Source of the DNA: Bacteroidales bacterium
Lineage (GTDB): Bacteria > Bacteroidota > Bacteroidia > Bacteroidales > F082
Direction: 5' to 3'
DNA: 52,915 nt
NCBI GenBank assembly: GCA_017530365.1
Contig: JAFXMK010000015.1
Span: forward strand, 1-52,915
Shown piece after piece: positions 16,934 to 24,126 of this stretch. Each line of letters begins with the position of its first letter. The first letter of the stretch is position 1. The notes beneath the pieces were generated by a model. That model made no database searches, had not been told where the DNA came from, and was given only the letters and a program-made list of their open reading frames with translations. The translations under genes and the position numbers were made by a program.

Positions 16934-19183
16934 ATGTTTTCAGAAGAAGCAAAATATGGTAATAGCGATCAATCGCACAAATCTATCGCTATTAGTGAAG
17001 ATAGTGAAAGGTTGTTTAAGCTCCTATTTGATGATTTGTCTGTGAGAGCTCAAAATATACTTAGATATAATAATTTAAACAGTTTAGAAGATCTCACTCC
17101 TTGGATTGAGGGTGCATGTAATGATTTTCTCAAATTAAGAAATTGCGGAAAACAAACTTCTATAGAACTCATGGTTATGATTCGAGAGCTAAGAGAGTCT
17201 ATAGAAATAATACATCAAACCACCGATGAAAGGGATTGTAGGACAATTGTAACAACGTCTTCATCAAGCTCAGAACCGAGTAATACTATCTCATTGAGTG
17301 AAGAACGAAAAAGGAGATTCATGTTCCTTTTTGACAATTTGTCTATTAGGGCCCAGCATATACTAAAAGACAATCATATTGACAGCATTGAGGGTCTATC
17401 GCCATGGATAAAAGGAGAGACCGATAGTTTTCTTTGGTTTAAGAACTGCGGCAAACGCACTTCTTTAGAACTGATGGAAATGGTTTTCGAGTTGAGAGAT
17501 TTTATTGACTTTTACCAATCCGGAAAAGAAGACGGCATGGAAGGTCAAGAAAAGGATGGCAAACAACTCGTTGAAAACCTAATGGCTATTAATAAATCGC
17601 TCCCCCCTCTTCCCGTATATTATCGCGTGGCTCTTAAGTACACGCAATTGGGCTACTTCCCGTTTTTTTTAGCACTGTATTTATGTTTATTATTAGACGA
17701 CAACAAAGATTTTAACATGATGATACAGTGTTCAAATATTTATGCCAACGAAAGCACGAAAACCTTATCTGAAATTAGCTTGAAAAATAAAATAACTCGA
17801 GAACGTGTGCGTCAAATTCGCCTTAAACAGTTCCGCAAATTTCATGATAGGGTTGTAAAAATATCAAAAGCAGAAGCCTTTGAAGCTTCCAAATACAATG
17901 CCTCTAGTGAATATGAACTTAGAAATATTGCTTCTCGTGAAGAAGTCCCATTTAACAGTAATTTTATTGTATGGGTCATTTGCCTAATAGATAATCATTA
18001 CAAGTTAATTGGAGAGCCCAGCAAAGCTTTTTTCAGCTCTTCATATTCGGCTGAAACATTGTATGCTGTGCCTAAAGTGTTAAGTGATTTTTTTGATTTC
18101 AAGGAGTTTATTGAGTCAGTTAAAACACAGATTAACGAAAAGCGCTTTTACGAAGAAAGAGTGGAACTTGAGCAGTACGTGGGGCATCTATGCAAAGAGA
18201 ATTGCGATGCAATCACTTTTTTTGAGATAGTTAAAGAGTGCCGAAATATCATGGAAAGAGGTTATCCGGAATTGATATCAAACAGCCAGATTATCTTTCC
18301 GGCAAATTCTAGAAAAGCAATTCCCTATTTGGTTGAAGACCTCCTTCGTGAATTCGATCGACCAATGAATGTTGATGAAATCCTCGAACAACTTAGCAAC
18401 CGTTTTCCAAACCTTAAGCCAACTGCATCACAAATAAGAGGTGCCATTCGAAATAAAAGTATTGTAGCCATCAATAGAACCAGATCTTATGCTCTTTCCG
18501 AATGGAATCAAAGCAATATGCGTAGCAGAACCATACGAGATTTAGCTGCCGAATACCTTAACAGCCTCACGCCACCTGTTGCAACACTGTCTGAAATATG
18601 TGCTTATATAGCAAAGTTCCGTGATGCCGTAAAAAAAAATAGTGTCAAGGCTAATTTATTAGCAGAAGCCAACAACCTTTTCTGTCTTTACTATAAAGAC
18701 GACAAACAATTCATTGGCCTAACCGATGGGCATATTGATGATAAATATATTAAACAGGACAAACTGCAAGAAAGACGTGCCTTTTTCGATAGTATTGAGC
18801 GATTGGAAAGTTTTATTAAGAAAAATGATCGTTTTCCTTATTCTTCCAGTGTGGACGAAGAAGAATCCCGTTTATTCCGTTTTTATAATAATTCTTTGGG
18901 CTATTTAAGAAAGGATGTTTTATCTGTTGAAGAAGCAGCTGAAATCGAAAGAATTGCCTCTACTTACGGTCATCTTATGATCAAAAAAGAGCGTGTTTCA
19001 TGGGACGAATGGCTTGAACGCTTTGTGAAACATATTACGGAAAACAATTCTTTACCCCATCGAAGCTCTCCCGAGTATGCATGGTACGATGAAAACAAGG
19101 ATTTGTTTGAGGCAGGTCTATTGACTCCAGAACAAACAAGCTCTTTTGCTTTTCTTAAAAAGATAGTAGCAAGAATATCTTAA
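16934..19183 (+). CDS. BREX-linked protein with two alpha-CTD-like domains and a sigma-4-like HTH
   Basis: A 749-residue protein, fifth gene of the operon, 7 bp behind brxL. Two homologous segments (about 26-92 and 126-192) resemble the RNA polymerase alpha C-terminal domain: LSVRAQNIL...LRNCGKQTSIEL and LSIRAQHIL...FKNCGKRTSLEL, the helix-hairpin-helix pattern that in RpoA contacts DNA. Residues ~277-303 (TLSEISLKNKITRERVRQIR) match the sigma-70 region 4.2 helix-turn-helix. Residues ~461-525 (LVEDLLREFDRPMNVDEILE, then AINRTRSYALSEW) look like a HARE-HTH/RpoE-delta winged helix, and 530-600 may be a second one. The tail 600-749 is helical and unassigned. No nuclease or ATPase motif is seen. 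It is probably a DNA-binding regulator or adaptor that imitates promoter-recognition modules. The gene is visibly AT-richer than brxC-pglZ, suggesting separate recruitment. Domain calls are by eye. Confidence 0.72.
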   Translation: MFSEEAKYGNSDQSHKSIAISEDSERLFKLLFDDLSVRAQNILRYNNLNSLEDLTPWIEGACNDFLKLRNCGKQTSIELMVMIRELRESIEIIHQTTDERDCRTIVTTSSSSSEPSNTISLSEERKRRFMFLFDNLSIRAQHILKDNHIDSIEGLSPWIKGETDSFLWFKNCGKRTSLELMEMVFELRDFIDFYQSGKEDGMEGQEKDGKQLVENLMAINKSLPPLPVYYRVALKYTQLGYFPFFLALYLCLLLDDNKDFNMMIQCSNIYANESTKTLSEISLKNKITRERVRQIRLKQFRKFHDRVVKISKAEAFEASKYNASSEYELRNIASREEVPFNSNFIVWVICLIDNHYKLIGEPSKAFFSSSYSAETLYAVPKVLSDFFDFKEFIESVKTQINEKRFYEERVELEQYVGHLCKENCDAITFFEIVKECRNIMERGYPELISNSQIIFPANSRKAIPYLVEDLLREFDRPMNVDEILEQLSNRFPNLKPTASQIRGAIRNKSIVAINRTRSYALSEWNQSNMRSRTIRDLAAEYLNSLTPPVATLSEICAYIAKFRDAVKKNSVKANLLAEANNLFCLYYKDDKQFIGLTDGHIDDKYIKQDKLQERRAFFDSIERLESFIKKNDRFPYSSSVDEEESRLFRFYNNSLGYLRKDVLSVEEAAEIERIASTYGHLMIKKERVSWDEWLERFVKHITENNSLPHRSSPEYAWYDENKDLFEAGLLTPEQTSSFAFLKKIVARIS

Positions 19184-19360
19184 CTAGCCTCTCCTAAAAT
19201 ACCCGTCAAAGAGTTTACTTGCCCCATGCCTTTCAAAGAGTTCAGCACCCCGCTAAAGCCTTTGTCTTGTGCCTGGCAGTGCTACATCTGTAATCGAAAT
19301 TTTTGCTTTGTCAAATTTTGGCAAAGTATAATCGCACGGAAAAGATAAGTTAGTCATACA

Positions 19361-19368
19361 TATCTTTG
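19361..19368 (+). promoter_or_regulatory. -7 promoter box before the transposase relic
   Basis: TATCTTTG, 25 bp before the ATG of the degenerate transposase reading. I see no intact gene between the BREX operon stop and here (19,184-19,360). Confidence 0.4.
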
Positions 19369-19393
19369 CGCTGAACGACAAAACGACAAAGAG

Positions 19394-19830
19394 ATGGGCA
19401 ATATAGAGCTAATGGGTTCCAAAAAGAAACTCTTTATATGATAGAAGATTAGAGAATTTAAGGCCAATGGCCATACAAACAAGCTGGCAATGAGAGAACT
19501 CGGGCCGCACCGCGTCACGTGGTAAAGTACTTGACGATGACACTTGAGGAGTTCGAGTTGAGCTGTTTTTATCAAAGAATATTCGTCCACAAGCTGGACA
19601 CTTACGAGGACTTCGTATACGACGGCTTTGATCGATACCTATACTTGTCGGCCAGCCTGATCAACGACTGGAAAAAGGAATAGTGCCCCGAGTTGCTTTA
19701 GGTAAATGCGAAGACGGTGTTCAACTCGGTGAAGTACGTCTGTAAAAACGGACAAAAGCTAGCCAGTCAAAATGGTGAAAACCAGCCACTACAGTTTTAA
19801 CACCTTAAAGGACTTTCAAAGATACGTTTA
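19394..19830 (+). pseudogene. Degenerate IS21-like (IstA-type) transposase N-terminus
   Basis: Pieces in shifting frames with several stops: MGNIELMGSKKKLF (19,394 on), then REFKANGHTNK and MRELGPHRVT (about 19,453-19,520, a transposase helix-turn-helix), then VKYLTMTLEEFE and KLDTYEDFVYDGFDRYLYLS to SLINDWKKE (to 19,683), then AKTVFNSVKYVCKNGQK. The order HTH, linker, K-L-x-x-Y-x-D and a second helical module resembles IstA of IS21-family elements. At least three stops or shifts interrupt it. No istB helper gene and no clear terminal repeats remain. The family assignment is tentative; that it is a dead transposase is fairly safe. Confidence 0.5.
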
Positions 19831-19889
19831 ATTAGGCCACATCGCTTCAGTGGGTGACTGTGTTCGCCTAAGGATAAAACAAGTTGTGA

Positions 19890-20105
19890 ATGGCGTTCGC
19901 TGCAGCGGTGTTGCCATGTACTAAGTCGCACGGACTTCTTCACCTCAAAACAGAGGTTGGAAGAGGGGAGACCCCTTCAAAAGCCTGGCTTAAGAATACT
20001 GTTGTGGGTGCTCGTCTCGACGATGACTTGTGGTTGCTGCTCCAAAGCCCAGAATGGCGTAATCGTTTGAGGGACTTCATCTTGAGCCATAAGTTTCAGA
20101 GGTAA
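19890..20105 (+). pseudogene. Unrecognised fragment, 71 codons
   Basis: An open frame with no promoter or ribosome-binding site in front. It ends in GARLDDDLWLLLQSPEWRNR and LRDFILSHKFQR, which reads like a true protein C-terminus, possibly of an HNH-type endonuclease (weak impression). It lies between a dead transposase and a repeated promoter, so I treat it as a gene remnant. No function can be given. Confidence 0.3.
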
Positions 20106-20163
20106 TCTTCAAAAGAAGATTTAGTATCTTGAGGTGCAATTTTTGCACCTAAAGGTTAATTGT

Positions 20164-20283
20164 TTTTCAAAGAAGTAGAAATTAATCATATTAATTAATT
20201 GCTTTATATAAAATATTGTTGTTATCTTTGCGGGCGAATTCGAAAAAACATTGCCCAATATGAATAATTTGACTACTTTTGCA
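20164..20283 (+). repeat. Repeated promoter-leader, copy 1
   Basis: AT-rich promoter with the block AAATATTGTTGTTATCTTTG (-7 box TATCTTTG at 20,223-20,230), a leader reading GGGCGAATTCG then AAACATTGCCCAAT, and the first codons of the next gene (N-L-T-T-F-A). Almost identical to copy 3 at 22,442-22,575 through the start codon; copy 2 at 20,961-21,043 shares only the part up to the -7 box. Confidence 0.85.
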
Positions 20284-20565
20284 TTGCGTTTTATGCCAAA
20301 TAACGAACTTAATATGACAACTCAAGGATCTCAAAATCAGCATTGTGAAACACTTCTGAGCATGCGTGAAAAAGCTTTAGCTTTGGTAGAAAATGCTGAA
20401 AGTGAAGAACTGCTTGCTGAAGTCATTGCTATTCTAAGCGGGTCCTCATTGCCATGTGCCTATACTCACGAACAAATGGAAGTTTCGTTGCAAGCTGCCG
20501 AAACTGATTTCCGAAATGGGAACTATGAGTCTCACTCATCCATTTGCGAGCGTTATGGCGTTTAA
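20260..20565 (+). CDS. Antitoxin-like protein upstream of a truncated ParE toxin
   Basis: A 101-residue protein from ATG 20,260, preceded by the repeated promoter-leader. Its N-terminus, MNNLTTFA, is encoded by the repeat and is shared with the protein at 22,552. The middle is acidic and helical (LALVENAESEELLAEVIAIL). The C-terminal CAYTHEQMEVSLQAAETDFR to YGV resembles the toxin-binding tails of small Bacteroidota antitoxins. The downstream toxin ATG (20,555) lies inside its last codons. With the toxin truncated, the antitoxin is an orphan. Confidence 0.6.
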   Translation: MNNLTTFALRFMPNNELNMTTQGSQNQHCETLLSMREKALALVENAESEELLAEVIAILSGSSLPCAYTHEQMEVSLQAAETDFRNGNYESHSSICERYGV

Positions 20566-20737
20566 AATACATTGGTTGAGGCAAGCCTCAAAAGATATCG
20601 ATGCTATCTTTCAATTCTATAGTCAGTATGCAAGCAAACAAGTGGCACAGCGTAGAATTAGTAAGATTGTTCGTTGTATTGATAGTCTTGAAAGAATCTT
20701 GATATCGTATTTTTTTGACATCAAGTTTAGACAATAA
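20555..20737 (+). pseudogene. Truncated ParE/RelE toxin
   Basis: Starts MAFKIHWLRQASKDIDAIF and continues YSQYASKQVAQRRISKI, typical of the first two helices of ParE, with a 10-bp overlap with the antitoxin. After SLERIL the expected conserved beta-strand half is replaced by SYFFDIKFRQ and a stop, giving 60 residues instead of about 95. The toxin core and active residues are missing, so it should be inactive. The break lies just upstream of the palindromic element at 20,749. Confidence 0.65.
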
Positions 20738-20748
20738 TAAGTTTGAGT

Positions 20749-20901
20749 GAGGGTGACTAAAAAGTAGGTTCGGATACGTCATTGCGAGGAGGAACGACGA
20801 AGCAATCCATATTAGCGTAGAATTAACATCTTCGTTAATAAGTGGATTGCTTCGCTTTCGCTCGCAATGACGGCTACTGTTCAACCTTTTTGGTCGCCCT
20901 C
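20749..20901. repeat. 153-bp palindromic (MITE-like) element
   Basis: The ends are inverted repeats: GAGGGTGACTAAAAAG at the left and, read from the other strand, GAGGGCGACCAAAAAG at the right (two mismatches). Inside is a second inverted pair: CGTCATTGCGAG at 20,778 and CTCGCAATGACG near 20,872, flanking CGAAGCAATCCA and TGGATTGCTTCG. Palindromes with the CATTGCGAG...GAAGCAATCC core recur in many bacterial genomes. It contains no gene. Confidence 0.75.
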
Positions 20902-20960
20902 ATGATGGCTCAACATCGATCACAAAGCTTAGTTCAAAAAGCCGTACATTGCCTTATACA

Positions 20961-21043
20961 TTCTTTGCTGTAGTTCTTCCAAAGAAGTTGAAATTATTCA
21001 TATTAATTAATTGCTATATATAAAATATTGTTGTTACCTTTGC
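20961..21043 (+). repeat. Repeated promoter, copy 2 (drives the ORF6N gene)
   Basis: Begins with a TTCTTTGCTGTAGTTCT block similar to that before copy 3, then CCAAAGAAGTTGAAAT, the TATATATAAAATATTG block and a -7 box TACCTTTG at 21,035-21,042. Homology stops at the -7 box; the leader differs from copies 1 and 3. Between the palindrome and this copy (20,902-20,960) I see no gene. Confidence 0.8.
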
Positions 21044-21065
21044 TGACTTAATTGTTCGCAAGGAT

Positions 21066-22004
21066 ATGGAAGATAACAGTTTGGTGGCTCTAACCGAAGA
21101 ATACCTGATGTCGAAAATCTACGTCATTAGGGGAGTTCAAGTAATGCTCGACGTGGATTTGGCGGTTATTTATGGATATACCACGAAGCGTTTTAATGAA
21201 CAGGTAAAAAACAATATTGAAAGATTTGACAAAGAGGAACGGTTTCAACTAACCGATGCTGAGTTTAAAATCTTGAGGTCGAAAAAATCGACCTCAAGTT
21301 GGGGAGGGACTAGGTATTGCCCGTATGCTTTCACCGAGGAGGGAGTTTACATGTTGATGATGGTGCTTAAGGGTGAACTAGCGGTTAGTCAAAGCAGGAA
21401 ACTCATTAAACTATTCAAGCGGATGAAGGATTACGTTATTCAGTTACAAAATGTGTTGCCTTCTTCCGATATGCGAACGCTCGCAATCCAAACCCAACGT
21501 AACACTGAAGACATCCGACAGATACAACAACAGGTCAATGACCTTACCATTGTGGTCAAGGACTTCACCGATCCCAACATCAAAAAGGACTACCTTTTCT
21601 ATAATGGCCAAACTGTTGAAGCTGATTTGGCGTATGCCGAGATCTATTCATACGCTAAGAAAACGATTCATGTCATCGATAATTACATTAGCCTGAAAAC
21701 GTTAGTTCTATTGAAATCAGTTTCGGCGGGGGTAAGGGTCGTTGTTTTCAGCGACAACGTGAATCATGGTCTCCATCCGACCGAGTTAGCTGATTTTAAA
21801 CGAGAATATCCAAATGTTGACATTACCCTGAAACCCTCAGGTGGGATTTATCACGATCGTTACATATTCATTGATCACGGAACACCAAACGAAATGATTT
21901 TTCACTGCGGAGGCTCATCAAAAGATGGAGGTAGACGGATTACCTCCATTAGCCGCGTCGAGGATGTAAAGCTTTATCAAAACATCATCAGTGATTTGGA
22001 ATAG
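21066..22004 (+). CDS. ORF6N-domain protein with a C-terminal PLD-like domain
   Basis: A 312-residue protein. Residues ~8-95 form an ORF6N (KilA-N/Bro-related) DNA-binding domain: YVIRGVQVMLDVDLAVIYGY, TKRFNEQVKNN, RFQLTDAEF, YAFTEEGVYML. A coiled segment follows (~130-165). Residues ~175-312 look like a phospholipase-D-type domain with a single half-site, HDRYIFIDHG, followed by FHCGGSSKDGGRR. ORF6N proteins are common in Bacteroidota mobile elements and phage regions; DNA binding by the first domain is expected, the role of the second is unknown. It is driven by copy 2 of the repeated promoter. The gene appears intact. Confidence 0.78.
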   Translation: MEDNSLVALTEEYLMSKIYVIRGVQVMLDVDLAVIYGYTTKRFNEQVKNNIERFDKEERFQLTDAEFKILRSKKSTSSWGGTRYCPYAFTEEGVYMLMMVLKGELAVSQSRKLIKLFKRMKDYVIQLQNVLPSSDMRTLAIQTQRNTEDIRQIQQQVNDLTIVVKDFTDPNIKKDYLFYNGQTVEADLAYAEIYSYAKKTIHVIDNYISLKTLVLLKSVSAGVRVVVFSDNVNHGLHPTELADFKREYPNVDITLKPSGGIYHDRYIFIDHGTPNEMIFHCGGSSKDGGRRITSISRVEDVKLYQNIISDLE

Positions 22005-22166
22005 ATGTAAAATTGTGCCAATTGAATTGGCATAAATAATACTCCAAAGTCTTCCTACCATTCACTTGTGAAAAAAAAGTTCCCAAAAAACTGAAACATC
22101 CATCTCATTTACAGCCAATACTTTTCCGCCAAACTGCTTTTTAACGACGTTCCACGTCGTGCGGCA

Positions 22167-22433
22167 ATGGTGATGCTCGTCTGCACCTCCGAGGCGGGCA
22201 ACGTACAATATGAAGCTGCGGTGACCTTCTTTCCGCATAACGACGAGGAGGACTATGCCGTCTCTTACGACGCCTACTTCAGCAAGGTGATCTATGAAGG
22301 CAAAGGCCGTCGCTCCAAAAAACGGGAACAGCAACTGCTTTCCGAGTTCCGTGACCATATCGATGAACTGGCCCAACAGGCTGGGGGAGAAGTCCATTGG
22401 GAACAACCGCTTCGCGAAGCAAGGTGGGGATGA
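22167..22433 (+). CDS. Small conserved Bacteroidales protein, probably N-terminally truncated
   Basis: An 88-residue reading from ATG 22,167. The frame is open upstream to 22,098 with family-like sequence (IYSQYFSAKLLFNDVPRRAA) but no ATG, so the natural start may have been lost. The protein contains YEAAVTFFPHNDEEDYAVSY, GKGRRSKKREQQLL and a conserved end, PLREARWG. A frameshifted homologue lies at 5,763-5,949, on the other side of the BREX operon. I do not know a function for the family. Copy 3 of the repeated promoter begins 9 bp after its stop. Confidence 0.55.
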   Translation: MVMLVCTSEAGNVQYEAAVTFFPHNDEEDYAVSYDAYFSKVIYEGKGRRSKKREQQLLSEFRDHIDELAQQAGGEVHWEQPLREARWG

Positions 22434-22441
22434 CAGAACGA

Positions 22442-22575
22442 TCTTTGCTTTAGTTCTCCCAAAGAAGTTGAAATAACTTTTATGAATTAATTGCTATATA
22501 TAAAATATTGTTGTTATCTTTGCGGGCGAATTCGAAAAAACATTGCCCAATATGAAAAATTTGACTACTTTTGCA
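22442..22575 (+). repeat. Repeated promoter-leader, copy 3
   Basis: Shares its 5' part with copy 2 and its 3' part, through the leader and first codons of the gene, with copy 1. Promoter elements: TTG 22,491-22,493, 21-bp spacer, TATCTTTG 22,515-22,522. Confidence 0.85.
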
Positions 22576-22821
22576 GAAGCTGATCAACTGATTGGATCAG
22601 AAAAACAGTGCTTCATGATCGATGATTTGACTAATCAAACGGATGAACTAGAGGAATTGCTTGACCAGATGGAAGCTCAAAGCACAACACCTCCACCGTG
22701 CCAATACACGGTTGAGGAAGCCATTCAGCGTGTACTTCAGGCTACTTCAGATGTTGATGCAGGTAAAGATTTGATGTCTCTTGAGGAATTCGAACGCATT
22801 ACTGCCTCATGGTCGAAGTGA
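22552..22821 (+). CDS. Orphan antitoxin-like protein
   Basis: An 89-residue acidic protein from ATG 22,552, starting MKNLTTFAEADQL; the first eight residues are encoded by the repeated promoter-leader and match the start of the 20,260 protein (N-L-T-T-F-A). The rest differs: DELEELLDQMEAQ, then PCQYTVEEAIQRVLQATSDV and a C-terminal DLMSLEEFERITASW helix like toxin-binding tails. No toxin gene follows; 22,822-22,940 is empty. It could neutralise a toxin encoded elsewhere, or be a relic. Confidence 0.5.
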   Translation: MKNLTTFAEADQLIGSEKQCFMIDDLTNQTDELEELLDQMEAQSTTPPPCQYTVEEAIQRVLQATSDVDAGKDLMSLEEFERITASWSK

Positions 22822-22941
22822 TCCTAACGTCATTTTTAATCTTATATTTGCCAACTAATTATTTTAATCAAACGTGAAACAATAGCGTGTAATTCTTTAT
22901 GCCTCCAATAGCGCATGTTCATAAAAAAACAACAAAAGCCC

Positions 22942-22972
22942 TTGCGGGAGTCAAAAGTTTGTTGTAGTTTTG
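22942..22972 (+). promoter_or_regulatory. Promoter of a candidate small RNA
   Basis: TTG (22,942-22,944), 20-bp spacer, TAGTTTTG (22,965-22,972), a close match to the Bacteroidota consensus with no reading frame behind it on this strand. Confidence 0.5.
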
Positions 22973-22978
22973 CAAAAA

Positions 22979-23079
22979 TGTCCGTTTGGCAGGGAACAGG
23001 TCTGCCAGTAAAACCGATTCAACGCCCGCCCTTATGACGGTAGCGGATAAGAACAAAGGGGAGTCAAATCCCCTTTTTT
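22979..23079 (+). ncRNA. Candidate ~100-nt small RNA
   Basis: Bounded by the promoter at 22,942-22,972 and the terminator at 23,055-23,079. It holds a 5' hairpin (TTGGCAG with CTGCCAG, near 22,985-23,010) and no reading frame of note. Its 3' end is antisense to the last codons of the minus-strand gene at 23,064. Confidence 0.4.
23055..23079. terminator. Intrinsic terminator, both directions
   Basis: A perfect 8-bp stem AAAGGGGA/TCCCCTTT, loop GTCAAA, then T on the plus strand; the minus-strand copy also ends in TTTG. It overlaps the stop region of the minus-strand gene. Confidence 0.75.
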
Positions 23080-23540
23080 CGTGCACGTTCCACTCGTTTC
23101 GGGTTTTTACGCGACATTGGCCGTAAATCAAAAGCAGTCATGACAAATCGTTTGTTTTTGTCGTTCCACTTGGTTTTAATAATAAGCATAAAGTTCTCAC
23201 CGCGTAGTTTAATTTTGTTTTCACGCTGATTTTCGGTGTGAATTCCGAAAGCAAAAACCATAGGAATGAAATCCTCGATATTAAAGCCAAGTTGCTTAAA
23301 CTCTTCTTCGTGCTCCTCGATGATGTGGCACAGACCGTAACCATTTTTGCCGCCAACACCCCACACAATATCGACAAAACCAATATCATCCCTATACAAA
23401 GCGTCGGCACATTCTCCATTTTTCTGTTTTTTCAAGAATAGGATAGCCTCTTTGGGTTTCTTTTTGAATTGTCTGTAAATTGGACCAAAATCTCCAATTT
23501 CGATTTTGGTTTCCTGATAGGTACTTTTTGTATTTTTCAC
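23064..23540 (-). CDS. Nuclease-like small protein (BECR/DUF3519-like), chromosomal copy
   Basis: A 158-residue protein. The core GDFGPIYRQF, KPKEAILFLKKQ, GECADALYRDDIGFVDIVWG, GYGLCHIIEEH and GFNIEDFIPMV fits the HII-x-x-H pattern of barnase/EndoU/colicin-like (BECR) nuclease domains that end many phage and conjugative-element proteins. It is clearly homologous to the gene at 49,422 in the integrated element (roughly 45 percent identity by eye). The tail is very basic (RKNPKRVERARKKG). A minus-strand -7 box TATTTTTG lies near 23,620, about 75 bp before the ATG. The nuclease role is inferred from the motif pattern only. Confidence 0.55.
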   Translation of the reverse strand: MKNTKSTYQETKIEIGDFGPIYRQFKKKPKEAILFLKKQKNGECADALYRDDIGFVDIVWGVGGKNGYGLCHIIEEHEEEFKQLGFNIEDFIPMVFAFGIHTENQRENKIKLRGENFMLIIKTKWNDKNKRFVMTAFDLRPMSRKNPKRVERARKKGI

Positions 23541-23747
23541 TTGAAGTGGATCTATGTATTAATATTATCTACTGTAGTTCGAAAGATAAAACATAGTTCA
23601 CTTGTATCACGCTGCAAAAATAATAAAATTAACTCAACAAGTTATGATTAGTTTCCCAAATTATCTAGAATTTCCTATTTTTGCTGATTAAACCTCCATA
23701 CAAGGTAAAGCTGAACGATCGCAAAACAACTCCACTAAAACCAACCA

Positions 23748-24112
23748 ATGTCCCCAATCCTACATAAGAAAACCTTCCAGGAACTGATCACCGACGAACT
23801 CTACGAGCTGTTGCGGGTGCGTAGCGAGGTGTTCGTGGTGGAACAAAACTGCGTCTATCAGGACATGGATGGCGACGACCAGCAGTCCATCCACCTGTGG
23901 CTGAGCACAGGGGAGAAGGTGGTGGCTTTGGTAAACAGATCATGCTTCATGCCATCGATGCCGCTGTCGAGCACTTTGGCGCGACACGCATCACCATCGA
24001 GGCACAGGAGTATGCCAAGGGTTTCTACGAAGGAGTCGGCTTCAAACAGTCATCCGAAACCTTCATGCTCGACGGAATTCCGCATATCAAAATGACCTGG
24101 ACGAAAGACTGA
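23748..24112 (+). pseudogene. elaA: elaA-type GNAT acetyltransferase with an internal deletion
   Basis: The first 60 codons read as ElaA: FQELITDELYELLRVRSEVF, VVEQNCVYQDMDG and IHLWLSTGEKV. The reading then jumps frame, and the C-terminal half continues in another frame from about 23,925: GFGKQIMLHAIDAAVEHFGA, ITIEAQEYAKGFYEGVGF and LDGIPHIKMTW. About 40 codons covering the middle strands and the first acetyl-CoA-binding segment are missing. ElaA proteins are about 150 residues; the deletion plus frame change should abolish activity. It marks the right edge of the decayed island. Confidence 0.8.
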
Positions 24113-24126
24113 AACACTTTTACACC

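Noticed and set aside
20588-20884. 98-codon minus-strand open frame across the palindromic element
   Set aside because: It is made largely of the palindrome itself (CERKRSNPLI-type translation of the repeat); not a gene.
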